The notes under the pieces: generated by a model | Seen by the model: only the letters and a program-made list of their open reading frames with translations | Told to the model about the DNA's origin: nothing | Database searches by the model: none | Program-made: the position numbers and the translations under genes | From: Ahaetulla prasina | Lineage: Eukaryota; Chordata; Lepidosauria; Squamata; Colubridae | Assembly: GCF_028640845.1 (NCBI RefSeq) | Contig: NC_080544.1 | Location: 57,178,711-57,242,710 of the forward strand | DNA length: 64,000 bases | Direction of reading: 5' to 3' | In this document: piece by piece, positions 1 to 12,299 of the stretch | Layout of the letters: each line of letters opens with the position of its first letter | Position numbering within the stretch: the first letter of the stretch is position 1

Positions 1-130
1 GGGGAGATTGCCCTATCTTTCTGGGGGGGAAACCAAGATTTGTGTGTTCTACTGCCTACATGAAACTTACATTATGCAACTTCCTTATTCTTTTACAAAT
101 GTCATATCCAACTGTCTTCAGTATATAGAA

Positions 131-269
131 CAGGGATGTCAAACTCGTGTTGTCATGGCATTGTCACATGACGCATCAAGACTTTTTTCCCCCTTTGCTA
201 AACTGGGTGGTGGCAGGACCAGCACGTGACACATCTGGCCCGCAGGCAGCAAATTTGACACACTGCCTG
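131..269 (+). mobile_element. hAT-like MITE (family A)
   Basis: Short non-autonomous DNA transposon. It starts CAGGGATGTCAAAC and ends near TTTGACACACTG, an imperfect terminal inverted repeat. It is flanked by 8-base copies atatagaa (123-130) and atacagaa (270-277), 7 of 8 identical, which is the hAT target-duplication length. The interior matches the element at 61643-61775 in the opposite orientation. No coding capacity. Confidence 0.75.
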
Positions 270-277
270 ATACAGAA

Positions 278-2265
278 TATTATAATCAAATAAGGAAGCC
301 ATTCCAGGCATGCAGCCTCAATAACATGCTGAATACTCATTTGTAAACAAGCAGCTATTAATGAAGATAATTATTTATGGCTGTAGCTGTCACATTGTCA
401 GCTCTTCCTAGTAACAATTAGGACTAGTGAAGAACATCAAAGAAAAACTTTCTTTGAGCTCAAATTAATTTTCGGAATATTAGGAATACTTTTTTCAGGG
501 ATAATATCTTTACTTTCAAATGTGGAACCTCTGTATAGTTACTTCAAAACTCTTACATCCTGAATTTCTGCCTTTGAATTTGGTTTGCATAATTGTTACT
601 AATATTATCAATAAGAATCCTCTCTTATATATTGGCAGTATTTGCATAATATTTTCATCATATTTGCAGGATCATTTTTGTCCTATTATCTCAGCCAGTC
701 CAAGTTTCTCTACTACATCTTATCAAACAAAATCAAGGAAGTTTTTTTTTTTATTTCTTGGGCTTTTTTCGTTCTTGGAATTCGGTAGTATTCTCTACTC
801 CCTTGATAGTTCATTGTTTCCTTCTCAATGCTACGTCTACAATCTTCTGCATTCTTTCATACTAATGTAATTCAAGTCATTCATCTGCACTTGAATTAAT
901 CATTTGGGGAATCTATACCGCTTTCCACAGGCTCATAGCTTCAGAAGATTAGAATCTCCTCCAGTTGAAGTGGAGATTCTTGATTGTGCTACCGGTAGTT
1001 GAGAATAATAATAAATGGGATCTAACACATCTGGAAAGCAGCAGATTAGATTACTCTTTAGCAATTTTTTGTCTGAAGCGCTAACAGGTTCATCTCAAAA
1101 GTATCAGAGCAATTGTCTTCCTAGCAACCTTCTCTTTTTCCCATACAGATGACTCTCAATGAATGTAAAGATCATTATTGACAGTAATCTGAATAGTTTT
1201 TTCAGAGTGTTTGTGAAATTCAAACTCAGTTTAAATTAGATAGAGTATATCACATAATCTTCAGGCCACACATTTCTTTAAGCCTTGTTCACACTGAAGA
1301 AATAAGACAAAAACATTTATAAATATGTCACAACTACATTGGATATATAAAGCAAATTGATCTTTGATGTTCATCATAATTAAAAAATGATATTCTTATT
1401 CACTAGCTCACATTTAGAAATCCAGTTACAACTATGAATGCAGAAAGAGGGTACTGCCAGATTAATTACTTCTGATAAAAATCCAGAACTGGCAGTCAGA
1501 TAATATCAGGCAGGATGACACAACTCTCCAAATCAGACAATTTGGTCAAAAACTGACTGGGAATTTTAGAATTATAGTCTATATGGCCTTGGAGGCCACC
1601 ATGTTGGGAATCCTTAGTACATGCCTGGATATGGTAGAGAAATAAATTAACCTAGTGTAAAGAAGTTTTTGTAATATATAAATAAAGCCAGAACTATATT
1701 GATATGGCATATCTTTCATGTGACATGAATCCCTGTTTCTTCAATCCATTTTCATCTTGTGCAGTGCTTGTTCTTTTCTGTCGAACAGTATTCATTGCAA
1801 TATCCTGATGTCTACCATCTCTCACTTTTCCATGTATATCTAGAGAAACCTGGAGCTCAGGTTATATTGTATGTGATTTCAAACCATATGGAGAAACCTG
1901 ATAAGAAACCTGGCTGACAAAAAAAGAATTATGTTATGAGACCCAGTCAGACAAAATATAGTCTTGAATTTAAGAGTAGGGCTTGTCCTCCAAACATCAC
2001 AAGTCAATTCAATGAAATAACATTTTGCAAGTTGATCCAATTTGAGGGCAGATAATAAAATTATCTCCATTGATGCAATAAGCACATGGATTGCCCTTAA
2101 ATGCTTCAGTCACCAAAATCAAAAACAAAACTATTCCTTTCCCTACTAATATCAAATATTAGTGAAATGAATTTTATATTCATAGATATGTACATATGAA
2201 CATTCCTACAATAATGGTAGTTTGTTGTGGTAGAGAAATTTATTCCAGTGGGAACTTAAATATGA
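278..2265. other. no recognisable feature (AT-rich, probably intronic)
   Basis: No exon, RNA gene or repeat family recognised. Open frames here (for example 520-870 plus) are low-complexity and lack any known domain or codon signal. Confidence 0.5.
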
Positions 2266-2301
2266 ACACACACACACACACACACAGAGGGAGAGAGAGA
2301 G
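2266..2301. repeat. (CA)n-(GA)n compound microsatellite
   Basis: About ten CA units followed directly by a short GA run. Confidence 0.9.
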
Positions 2302-2310
2302 CTAGGAGAA

Positions 2311-2377
2311 ATGTATGTCAGTGTGTAGCACATGCCAGTCAAAATAATGTCAATGTAATAAGGATGGAAAGGTTTTA
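2311..2377 (+). repeat. 67-base dispersed repeat, copy 1
   Basis: Matches 7913-7979 in the same orientation with about 3 mismatches in 67 bases and no gap. Flanks are unrelated apart from the repeat. Family unknown. Confidence 0.7.
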
Positions 2378-2883
2378 GAGAAAATTTTGGTAATTAATTT
2401 TGTTTGATTTTAACTTTTTTCAATTCTGTCCAGTTGTAGAGAAATTACTCAATTCCAACTCCTCACGTATTTAATTTCCTTGCGAATAAATTTGAATCTT
2501 CAGAGAATTCACAACCGTACTAAATACAATATACCAAAACCTTAAAAATTGTCTCATTACTTGCTTATTAATTACTGAATAATAATTAATAATAATTGAT
2601 TAATAGACATTTGTCCTTACTGTTTATATACACATTTTTCTGATCCCCTTCACAATTTTTAGCCATAAGTATGAAAAAAAAGATTTTTTTAAAAAAATAA
2701 GTTCTTTTTTTTTTTTAAGAAAAAAAAGACCAAAGAATAATTATGGAAATTTGAAAATTACATGCTGAAATATAGATGCTTTAGATGTACAATAAACAAA
2801 CATAGAAATAACCTTACAAAGAATAAGGAGCTTTAATAACAATTGCCCCAATTATTCAGCAATCACACACATGGTTATCATAT

Positions 2884-2990
2884 CTGAGATGAGAGACTGA
2901 GATGGTGTAGGGTTTCCTGCCTGGGCAGGGGGTTGGACTAGAAGGCCTCCAAGGTCCCTTCCAACTCTGATGTTATGTTATGTTATATCA
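2884..2990 (+). mobile_element. CR1-type LINE 3' end
   Basis: The core around 2930-2970 reads GGTTGGACTAGAAGGCCTCC and then CCCTTCCAACTCTG, the well-known 3' end of amniote CR1 LINEs. It ends in a short (ATGTT)n tail instead of poly(A). Only the last hundred bases are present, as in most 5'-truncated CR1 copies. Confidence 0.85.
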
Positions 2991-4059
2991 CTGATACTAT
3001 GGAGACAAGAATGCAGAGATCTACAAATAAAGCCTCTGAAGAAACATAAAATAGCTTGGTGATACCAATCCTAAGCACCAAAGCCTAACTGCTGGCAAAA
3101 TCATCTTCCGTGCTTTAATCCTTCAGTTCTTTTTTAAATCTTCAGCACTAGGATAGAGTTATTGTATTTCAACTAGACACATTCAGACAACCCCTAATTG
3201 GTAGCAGAGAAATACATAGAATGCTATCATGGAGTGATTGTCCATATTTTTTCAGATTAAATATAGTAGCCCTAATCCAGGACCAAATTGATGAGAGTAC
3301 AACCACCTCAATGTTGAACAGAGAGAGTGAAGTATCAATAAATAAAAAGCTTCTTGAAAGCACTATCTGTTTGAAGATAAAGTGTTCCTCTAGAGCAGAC
3401 TGCTGCTTTCAATATACTATAATCCAGTGTAAGTAGTAAAGCTATGCTTGCATGGAGACCAAAAGCTTCTGAAATAAAAGTATTTGTCTGTACTTAGTCA
3501 AATGTGGAACAATGTTAAACCAGCTTGTGTGATTAATAAGTTAGGCCTATAGCAAAATGTTGATTATACTTACTATTCAATTCTCTGAAATAGATACTAG
3601 GTTTTTGCTTTGGACTGGACTTTAATCATACTGTTGCCAATTTACTCTGCTTAAATGCTTCATGTCTAACTATGCTTCTTGTACTGGTGCAAGAAAAGAA
3701 CAGATACATAAAAACGTTCATGAATTCATATACTTCCAATAAATTTACACTGATACATAATAGGGCTACATCCCAAATTAGTATGCTCAATATGGCAATG
3801 ATTTTTTAAATCAAGAGAATTGTCCCTTGAATGTTCCCATTTATTGGATTTTTACTGTTATTAAAACTACAAAGCAGTCCAGTGGAAAGTAGTTTCAGTG
3901 ACCTTGAGTAGAGGAGCAGCATAAAATTAATTAGGAACTACTACAAGTTGCCAAAATGCAAATTATGTTTTTCATGCCAGCCAGTGAGAGTTTATATGTG
4001 AAAGAATGTCCTTCTACCATGTCAACATAATGCAGACAACCAGGTAGCTAAAGGAAGTT

Positions 4060-4061
<2 letters not shown>
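2991..4061. other. no recognisable feature
   Basis: AT-rich sequence with short chance open frames only. Confidence 0.5.
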
Positions 4062-4097
<36 letters not shown>

Positions 4098-5965
4098 TAT
4101 TTGATTTTTATACCGCCCTTCTCCCGAAGGACTCAGGGCGGTGTACAGGCAAAATAAAACAGGTAATACAATGTACAATTTAAAATATGATTAAGAAACT
4201 TATTTTATAGTTAGCCTAAGAAGTTAAAATATATAATAGACTAAAACCCCATTTAACATTATTAATAAAAAAATTTAAAATTGATAAAATTCAAGCCAGC
4301 CCCACGCGAATGAACAGATGTGTCTTCAGTTCGCGATGAAAGATCCGAAGGTCAGGAATTTGGCGTAAACCCGGGGGAAGCTTGTTCCAGAGTGTGGGAG
4401 CCCCCACCGAGAAGGACCTTCCCCTGGGGGCCGCCAGCCGACATTGTTTGGCGGACGGCACCCTGAGAAGTCCCTCTCTGTGAGAGCGTACGGGTCGGTG
4501 GGAGGCATGTGGTAACAGCAGGCGGTCCCGTAAGTACCCAGGCCCTAAGCCATGGAGCGCTTTAAAGGTCGTAACCAAAACCTTAAAGTGCACTCGAAAG
4601 GCCACAGGTAGCCAGTGCAGCCTGCGCAGGAGCGGTGTTACATGGGAGCTACGCCTAGCTCCCTCAATCACCCGCGCAGCTGCATTCTGGACTAACTGAA
4701 GCCTCCGAGTGCACCTCAAGGGGAGCCCCATGTAGAGAGCATTACAATAATCCAAGCGAGAGGTAACGAGCGCATGAGTGACTGTGCACAAGGCATCCCG
4801 ATCAAGGAAGGGGCGCAACTGCCGAACCAGGCGAACCTGGTGGAAGGCCCTCCTGGAGACGGCCGTCAAATGATCTTCAAACGACAGCCGTTCATCCAGG
4901 AGGACACCTAAGTTGCGCACCCTATCCTTTGGGGCCAGTAACTCGCCTCCAACAGTCAGCTGCGGCTGCAGCTGACTGAATCGGGATGCCGGCATCCACA
5001 GCCACTCCGTCTTGGAGGGATTAAGCTTGAGCCTGTTTCTCCCCATCCAGACCCGTACGGCTTCCAAACACCGGGACAGCACTTCAACAGCTTCATTGGG
5101 GTGGCCCGGGGTGGAAAAGTACAGCTGGGTGTCATCAGCGTACTGCTGGTATCTCACCCCGAAGCCACTGATGATCTCACCCAACGGCTTCATGTAGATG
5201 TTGAACAGAAGGGGCGAGAGAATCGACCCCTGCGGCACCCCACAAGTGAGGCACCTCGCGGTCGACCTCTGCCCCCCTGTCAACACCGTCTGCGACCGGT
5301 CGGAGAGATAGGAGGAGAACCACTGATACACGGTGCCTCCCACTCCCAATCCCCCCAACCGGCGCAGCAAGATACCATGGTCGATGGTATCAAAAGCCGC
5401 TGAGAGGTCTAATAGGACCAGGGCAGAGGAATAACCCCTATCCCTGGCCCTCCAGAGATCATCCACCAATGCGACCAAAGCTGTCTCCGTGCTGTATCCG
5501 GGTCGGAAGCCGGACTGGAACGGTCTAGATAGACAGCTTCATCCAGGTATTGGGGTAGCTGTCGCGCCACAGCACTCTCTACAACCTTCGCAACAAAGCG
5601 AAGGTTGGAGACTGGACGATAATTGCCCAAAATAGCTGGGTCCAGGGAGGGCTTCTTGAGGAGGGGTCTCACCACCGCCTCTTTCAAGGCGGCAGGGAAA
5701 ACCCCTTCCAACAAAGAAGCGTTGATAATCCTCTGGAGCCAGCCTCGTGTCACCTCCTGAGTGGCCAGTACCAGCCAGGAAGGACACGGGTCCAGTAAAC
5801 ATGTCATGGCGTGAAGCCTCCCCAGCAACCTGTCCACGTCCTCAGGAGCCACAGGGTCAAACTCATCCCAAATAGACTCGACAAGACGTGCCTCCTCTCC
5901 CTCGCTTGGATCATCCCAATTTCGGTCCAGACCATCCCGGAGCTGAGCGATTTTATCGTATAGAT
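4062..5965 (-). mobile_element. 5'-truncated LINE (L2/CR1-like group), reverse transcriptase half
   Basis: Non-LTR retrotransposon on the minus strand, ending at its 3' side in (ATT)n at 4062-4098 and a GC-rich hairpin at about 4110-4145. Two open frames cover the reverse transcriptase and C-terminal domain: 5852-5409 (contains NYRPVSNL) and 5478-4291, 395 codons. The second contains AAFDTIDHGI, GVPQGSILSPLLF, the catalytic YADD at about 5131-5142 and a C-terminal LHWLPV block. One frameshift near 5515-5525 separates them, at a short C run. The endonuclease half is missing. This is the most complete copy of the family in the window. The clade name is uncertain without a tree. Confidence 0.9.
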
Positions 5966-6139
5966 AAAATCATGTTTATGACAATGTTCTTGTCAAACTG
6001 GTCATGGTTTGGTAGTTGAAAACTTGCTTTTTCCATAAACCTAATAACTGAAAACTAACAAAAGTCTCTAATAATGTTAATAACAACATTATTAATAATA
6101 ATAAATAATAATGATAATAATAACAATAATGTTAATAAT

Positions 6140-7170
6140 AATTTATTTATTTATTTATTTATATTTATTTATAATTACATTTCTATACCGCACCATCTCC
6201 CGAAGGACTCAGGGTGGTGTACAGCCAATATTAAAATACATATACCACTATAACATAAATATAATAAATAAACACTATTTAAAAACAATTAAAAGCAAAT
6301 ATTTAGTGGCCGAATCACTAAAACGGTAAAAGACCGATTAAAACCCATTAAAATTTTGCTAAAATACGTTCTTAGGCTAGTCCCGCTCGGTGAAATAATA
6401 AAGTCTTCAGTTCATGTTTGAAGGCCCGGAGGTCGGGGAGTTGGTGTAACCCCGGAGGTAGCTCATTCCATAGGGCTGGTGCCGCCACAGAGAAGGCCCT
6501 CCCCCTGGAGGCCGCCAACCTACATTGTTTGGTCGACAGCACCCTGAGAAGGCCCGCTCTGTGGGAGCGCACAGGTCGTTGGGAGGCAATCGATGGCAGA
6601 AGGCGGTCTTGCAAATACCCCGGTCCTAAGCCATGGAGCGCTTTAAAGGTGGTAACCAGCACCTTGAATTGCACCCAGAAGGCTACCGGCAGCCAGTGCA
6701 GGCTGCGCAGGATGGGTGTTATATGGGAGCAACGCGGTGCCCCCTCTATCACCTGCATGGCTGCATTCTGGACTAGCTGGAGCCTCCTGGTGCTCTTCAA
6801 GGGGAGCCCCATGTAGAGAGCATTGCAATAGTTCAGGCGGGAAATGACGAGGGCATGAGTGACCGTGCATAACGAGTCCCGATCCAGGAAGGGGCGCAAC
6901 TGGCGAATCAGGTGAACCTGATAAAATGCTCCCCTGGCAACGGCCGTCAAGTGTTCTTCTAAGGACAGCCGATCGTCCAGGAGAACGCCTAAGTTGCGCA
7001 CCCTTCCCCTGGGGGTCAGTATTTCCGCCCCCCCACAGTCAGCGATGGCGTAAGCTGACTGTACCGGGACGCCGGAACCCACAGCCACTCAGTCTTGGAA
7101 GGGTTGAGCTGGAGCCTGTTCCTCTCCATCCAGACCCGCACGGCCTCAAGACACCGGCCCATCACCTCGA
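6140..7170 (-). mobile_element. 5'-truncated LINE (same family), C-terminal RT region
   Basis: Minus-strand copy of the LINE family at 4062-5965. An open frame at 7088-6372 (238 codons) carries the RQLRPFLDRD, LHWLPVAF and ELPPGL blocks typical of its C-terminal half. The 3' hairpin is partly mutated (CCGCACC...GGTGG) and the tail is (ATTT)n. It is cut at 7170, where an ATT-rich stretch begins. Confidence 0.88.
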
Positions 7171-7224
7171 TAATAATAATATAATGTTAATAATGTTGTA
7201 ATAATATTAATAATAATAGTAATG

Positions 7225-7408
7225 TTCACCTCACCCCATTCCTAAGAGATCTATAACGGACGCGCATAAGAGCACCAGTTTGCCTACTGTCCCTGTCCTA
7301 ATGTTCCCTTTATTGTATTCATTTTATGTATTCAATTCATGCTTATACTTATAAATATTATCTAATATGTACTCGACAAATAAATAAATAAAAAATAAAT
7401 AAAAGTTT
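7225..7408 (+). mobile_element. LINE 3' end, second family
   Basis: CCTCACCCCATTCCTAAGAG and the following text match, in the opposite orientation, the 3' end of the LINE at 18985-19795, including CATAAGAGCAC and a TGTCCCTGTCCTAATGTTCC-like block. It ends in (AAATA)n. Only the end of the reading frame and the 3' UTR are present. It lies directly behind the previous LINE across about 50 bases of AAT-rich sequence. Confidence 0.8.
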
Positions 7409-8796
7409 CACATGACTGTACATTTTATCTTTCTTGAATGAAAATCTTTTACCTTTTTTGTTGAGAAAATGCTCATTACTTCAGTTCTCTATGTTGCATT
7501 TTTTCTGAAGAAACTTATTTCTTAATCTTCTTTAACAAATTAATACATTTTAGTTCTTTGCTGTTGTTTCATCAGATTGTGAAGTTTACAGCAGAAGTAA
7601 GATATCCTAGTTAGGTACCCTTTGCCTCTAGCAAGAGAAATGGCCCTGTGAGACTAATGGGCATTGCATAAGATTGAAGAGGCTTCAATTGAACTGGAAG
7701 CTCAGGTAATATAGCTTTCCATTAGTCTGAGCTGAATAGTTAGCAGTTCCACAGTAAATGTATTTTGTTGAGCCTTAGGAAAAAGATTAGAAATAAAAGA
7801 CAGGAGAAAAACAGTTTTATTATACCTTCCCTTTGGCTCTAATACAGACTGCAATGGGGTGATTGTCTGTTCCCTCTATTATTACAAACACATTTTCTTC
7901 CAGCTTGGAAAAATGTATGTAAGTGTGTAGCACATGCCAGTCAAAATAATGGCAATGTAATAAGGATGGAAAGATTTTACCTAAACCTTTCACCTGTTCA
8001 AGATTTCTAGGCTAGGCTACACTAGATTTCTTCTTCTGTTGCACCAAGTTTGAGATGTAGTTAACAGATAACTTAAGAAATGATAAATGACAAACAAGTA
8101 GTCATTTAGTGCTAGTAAGCGGGCCCAGAAAATTGCAACTTCATCATACAATTGCTTAACTGGATTGCATAAAGAAGAAAACTCAGCAGCGATATTTTAA
8201 GGATATTTCATCACAAAGGAAAGGCAGAATAGTCCAGATTCAAGCAGAAACAGAAGAGAATTTAATAGAAATGAAATTTTCATCTGTGACATTTCTGTTA
8301 TTTTTGCATAGTTCCATATAGACTGTAGAATGTTATATGTTCCAGTTCCATTCCAAGATGTGTAGCAGTGTGTAGCTTCATATGCTCTTTGTTAATTTCA
8401 AACATGAGAGGAGAAACAAATATAAGACCTAGTTATTTGATGGTAAATGTATCTCCAGTTGTTTTTACCTGTCCAATGAGATTGGGCTTTGATGTCACTT
8501 CAATTAATGTAATTTATCAGGACTTAGGAAGTATATCTTCTCTATGTAGCACATCCTTTAGAGCAACACCTCCCAAAAGATTCATACAGCTTCTGCCTTG
8601 AGGGTGTTCAGAAAGTCATTGAAAACTTGGCTACTCTCCCAGAGCCTGGGACAGAGTGATGGTTGAATCCCAACAGAAAGTTTTGTTTATTAGAGAGAAT
8701 TTGCCTTCTCAAAGAATATAATCTGTTTCTTTATATTTTTATTGTTCCTGCCATTTTAAGTTAAGTACCCAAGGCCATTTGGATTAATTGTAATAA
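7409..8796. other. no gene; holds one dispersed-repeat copy
   Basis: Only the 67-base repeat at 7913-7979 (partner of 2311-2377) is recognisable. Open frame 8368-8601 resembles nothing I know. Confidence 0.5.

Positions 8797-8870
<74 letters not shown>
8797..8870. repeat. (GATA)n microsatellite
   Basis: About 18 uninterrupted ATAG/GATA units. GATA repeats (Bkm satellite) are a known abundant component of snake genomes, especially the W chromosome; one intronic block does not by itself show sex linkage. Confidence 0.95.
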
Positions 8871-8874
<4 letters not shown>

Positions 8875-11705
8875 TTTATATTCAAGTTTCAGACAGCTTC
8901 TTTATTACACAGTATCATTTTATGCTACTGATATGGTCCACCCATTAACTTTTAATTAGCTTTCCAACCTTCTGTCCCCTTATATTTCTTTTATACCAAT
9001 TTTAATGCCTATTTTTCTGCTCAGAGCAAGAGAAGAATCCTGTGGTCCTTATCAAGGTGTTACTCTCAAACGCACACATTAAATTTTGTGTGAATTTGAT
9101 GTGAATTTGCACAAATCTAAACAGACTTATCATTTTAACTACTGGTCAAAAATCTTTCAATTCCTTATCTTAATAAACAAAAATGGTATTTGGGAAAATT
9201 TTTGCAAAGTCATGCTTTGTTTCCCACAACAGAGAAAATAAGAGGCACAATCTCTTCTTAGTTGCTTGGAGGAACTGAAGAGTTATATTTATTTCCCAAC
9301 AAAGAAACATATAGCAGTCAGGATAGCTATTACCAGAATGGTTATTCATAGTCTAGAGAAAGCCAGTTTATTATGGATGCCTTTCCTTCCAAAATTTGTT
9401 GCAGATCCCTAAATCTCAATCCACCCTCTAGTTTAGACCAAACTACAATAATTCATACAGAGTAAAATTAAGCCAGATGCTGCTTTGCTTGGCTTCTCAA
9501 GTAAATCAGCAGTTAGCAGTATGCTTGCAAAATGAAAAACATGCCTCAGAATATACTTTCCTGATTAGAGTCCCATAGCAGAAAATCTCAGATTTACAGA
9601 CTCTCCAGCTTCCTGTTATAAATGGAAATTATAATTCTGCAAGAAACTGCTGATCATGTAGCAGTCTGAACACATTAAAAAGCATCAGGTTATTTAGAAC
9701 TCTGCTGGCCTGGCAATAATCAAGCATACGCTTTCTGGCATTACAAAACAGCCATAGCAAATATAAAGGGAAAAGTGAAATTTAAAATATAAACTTTCAA
9801 TTCTAAGTGGGATTTCCTTTGATGCACCTTTTTGCCACATGGTTAAGACAACAATGCACCAAAGAGGTCCATAGTAAATAGGCTGAAAAGCATCTGTTGA
9901 AACAATAGCCTGTTTCAAATTTCCCATCACTCTCTTCTTGTGGATTTATTATGTATTTATTTCCAATATTTTTTACATTATTAGATTACCAAAAAGACTC
10001 CTGGTGATAAGTGTTTCCCTGCCAAATACTCATTTTAGATTAGTGGCTCCTCGCTTAGATGGGATAATACTGGATCAGAAACTTCAGCTATTATTTTGGG
10101 GAGAATTCATCACAAAGAAACATAATGTGTTTTAGATTTGTCTGCCAATATAGTTTGTAGGAATTTAATTCACGCAATATGATAATATGTCAACCATATT
10201 AATTTAGCATCCATATTAGGTTAACTTAGATAATTGTTAGTAGGCAAGACTAATTAATGATTAAGCTCCCTTTCCTAGATGGAACTTCGGTATAAGTTGC
10301 TATGATCCAGTAAAGAGATAAATGAAAGAATGTGTGGTCTACAAACATGAATGAAGAAACATCCAAAATCACTGTTCAGTTTTTCTGCTTTTATGGAAAG
10401 CTCAGTATTTCCCATTCTCTTCCATAATTAAGAAACTGGATTAGCAAAACCAGTCATTCATCTAATCTAGTTTTGAACTCTTTTATAGATGTCACATAGA
10501 ATTTAAGCAGTGAATCAAAACAGCTTCTTAGGAAAAAAGGCTTGAAAGGAATAAATAAATGAAATCTTGATTTTTAAAGAATAGTAAGAGCAAATAAGTT
10601 TCGTTGGTTTAAAAGGAAAGAAAGGAGCTGAACTTCTCATACTGAACTTCTTATACTTTTTGTTATAACTGAGCTGTAGAAGTATTGCTTTTGACCCAGG
10701 TACATGGAATTTATCAAACTGGCATTCCAATACTTTCATAATTCTTATTTAACAGCTGAACAGAGGCATTGGGGAACTCAGAGAGCCTGATAGGCAATTC
10801 CCACTGTAGTTCTGCAGGATGCCTAAGACATAATAATCCTTCTGTCTAATAAATCAATTAGGAAAGAACATGTGTAATATTTTTGTTTTTACTAACTACT
10901 ACTTCCCTACTTCTCCATTGAGAATCTGACTGAGCAACCTTTCCTCAGAGACAGAAACCAGGATTAAGATGTGATAACAAACTAATGTCCTGCATTAAGA
11001 AATTAATATAATCAGACCAGTCAACAGGTTCATGTTGCGTGGGAAGCCTCTATCTCAGAAGGTTTTACACATGCACCAAACATACAGTCCAGTACTATCA
11101 GTGCTGAATATCCTTCAGATGAACCACAGGAGGAGGAAGAGAGACTTAGATTTAGTTCTCAAATTCTATGCAGGAAAGTGGTTTGAACACTATTGCACTT
11201 GACTACATAATCCATACATGCTAAACACATAATTGTAGTTCATTCTAGGTTTCACACACACATCTAGATAGGGAAAGAACATGATTTCATTGTTCAGATG
11301 TCTCCCTTGTTCCCAATACTTGTTTTTATCAAGTTAATTGATGTATTTATTTCATGAGTTTGAATGCTATTGAGCTTGCATACATTATTGTCATAAATAT
11401 AAAGCAGCATACTGCAAAACACAGTTTAGCACCAGAAACTACATTTCCATAAACTCTCAAATGTTCACAACTCTTTGCCCATAGACCTTTTTCAGGTCTG
11501 CTGAAAAAGTCAGCTTTTCATTACCTGTCTTACAATGCAGCACATTAGCCCATCTCACAAAAAGCAACTCTGGGCAGTGTGCAACAATCTAATAAAACAA
11601 CAAATATAAAACAACAGACATAAAAATATAGAAATCCATATGAAAAGATAATTATCATAAAACAAATCTACAAATCCTAGGCAAAGAAAAATAAGATGGA
11701 CTTAT
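8871..11705. other. no recognisable feature
   Basis: AT-rich sequence with short chance open frames. A weak LINE-tail-like block (AACTCTGGGCAGTGTGCAAC) lies near 11565-11590 and resembles 30540-30565. Confidence 0.45.
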
Positions 11706-12012
11706 GCATTTCAAAATTTTTACTAATGGTTGTGTGAGTGTGGCTTGGTGGGCGTGGTGGGCATGACAGGGGAAGGATACTACAAAATCCCCATTCCCTC
11801 CCCACTCTAGGGGAAGGTTACTTCAAAATCCTCATTCCCTCCCCACCCCACTAACCTGCTCTGGGAAGGAATCAAACTGCCCCCTCTTCATTTCCCCAAA
11901 TAAAATATTACTCATAAGAAAAGGCTCCCAGAAAAGCAAGGAAAAAACAAGCTGCTAACAAGGAACCTGCCTCATACTCATTCCACATTCCTGCCAGCTG
12001 CATAAAGGAAAC

Positions 12013-12202
12013 TGTTATGTATTAACAGTTGTGCCTTTAAATATTTGAGCGGGAAATCAGCACGTTGCTGATTGGACGAAGCCTCCAGCAGAACTGTATA
12101 AAAGGAGAGGTTTTTGCCCCAGCCTGTTGCTGGGTTCACCCTATATTAAAGAGCTGTTGTTACTACCCTGGTCTCCAGCCTCGTTACTTCCCGAACGTAA
12201 CA
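12013..12202 (+). repeat. 5' LTR
   Basis: 190 bases, TGTTATG...AACA. Visible promoter parts are an inverted CCAAT box (ATTGG, 12071-12075), a TATA box TATAAAAG (12097-12104) and a polyadenylation signal ATTAAA (12145-12150). U3 is therefore about 110 bases, and R and U5 are short. It differs from the 3' LTR at 12161 (T versus C) and 12197 (G versus T). Confidence 0.97.
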
Positions 12203-12203
12203 T

Positions 12204-12221
12204 TGGCGACGAAGGTGGGAT
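12204..12221 (+). promoter_or_regulatory. primer binding site, tRNA-Ser-like
   Basis: TGGCGACGAAGGTGGGAT begins one base after the 5' LTR. From memory it matches about 16 of 18 bases of the complement of the 3' end of vertebrate tRNA-Ser(GCT), including the CCA complement. Confidence 0.7.
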
Positions 12222-12299
12222 CTCGAGGCTAAGGAGAACCAGAACCGAGCTGAAGCACGCTAGTCCCGAACCCAGCAAACTCAGGGCAGAAACGCGGAA

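Noticed and set aside
5101..5403. 100-codon plus-strand frame
   Set aside because: Antisense shadow of the minus-strand LINE ORF; the same shadow recurs at 26672-26974.
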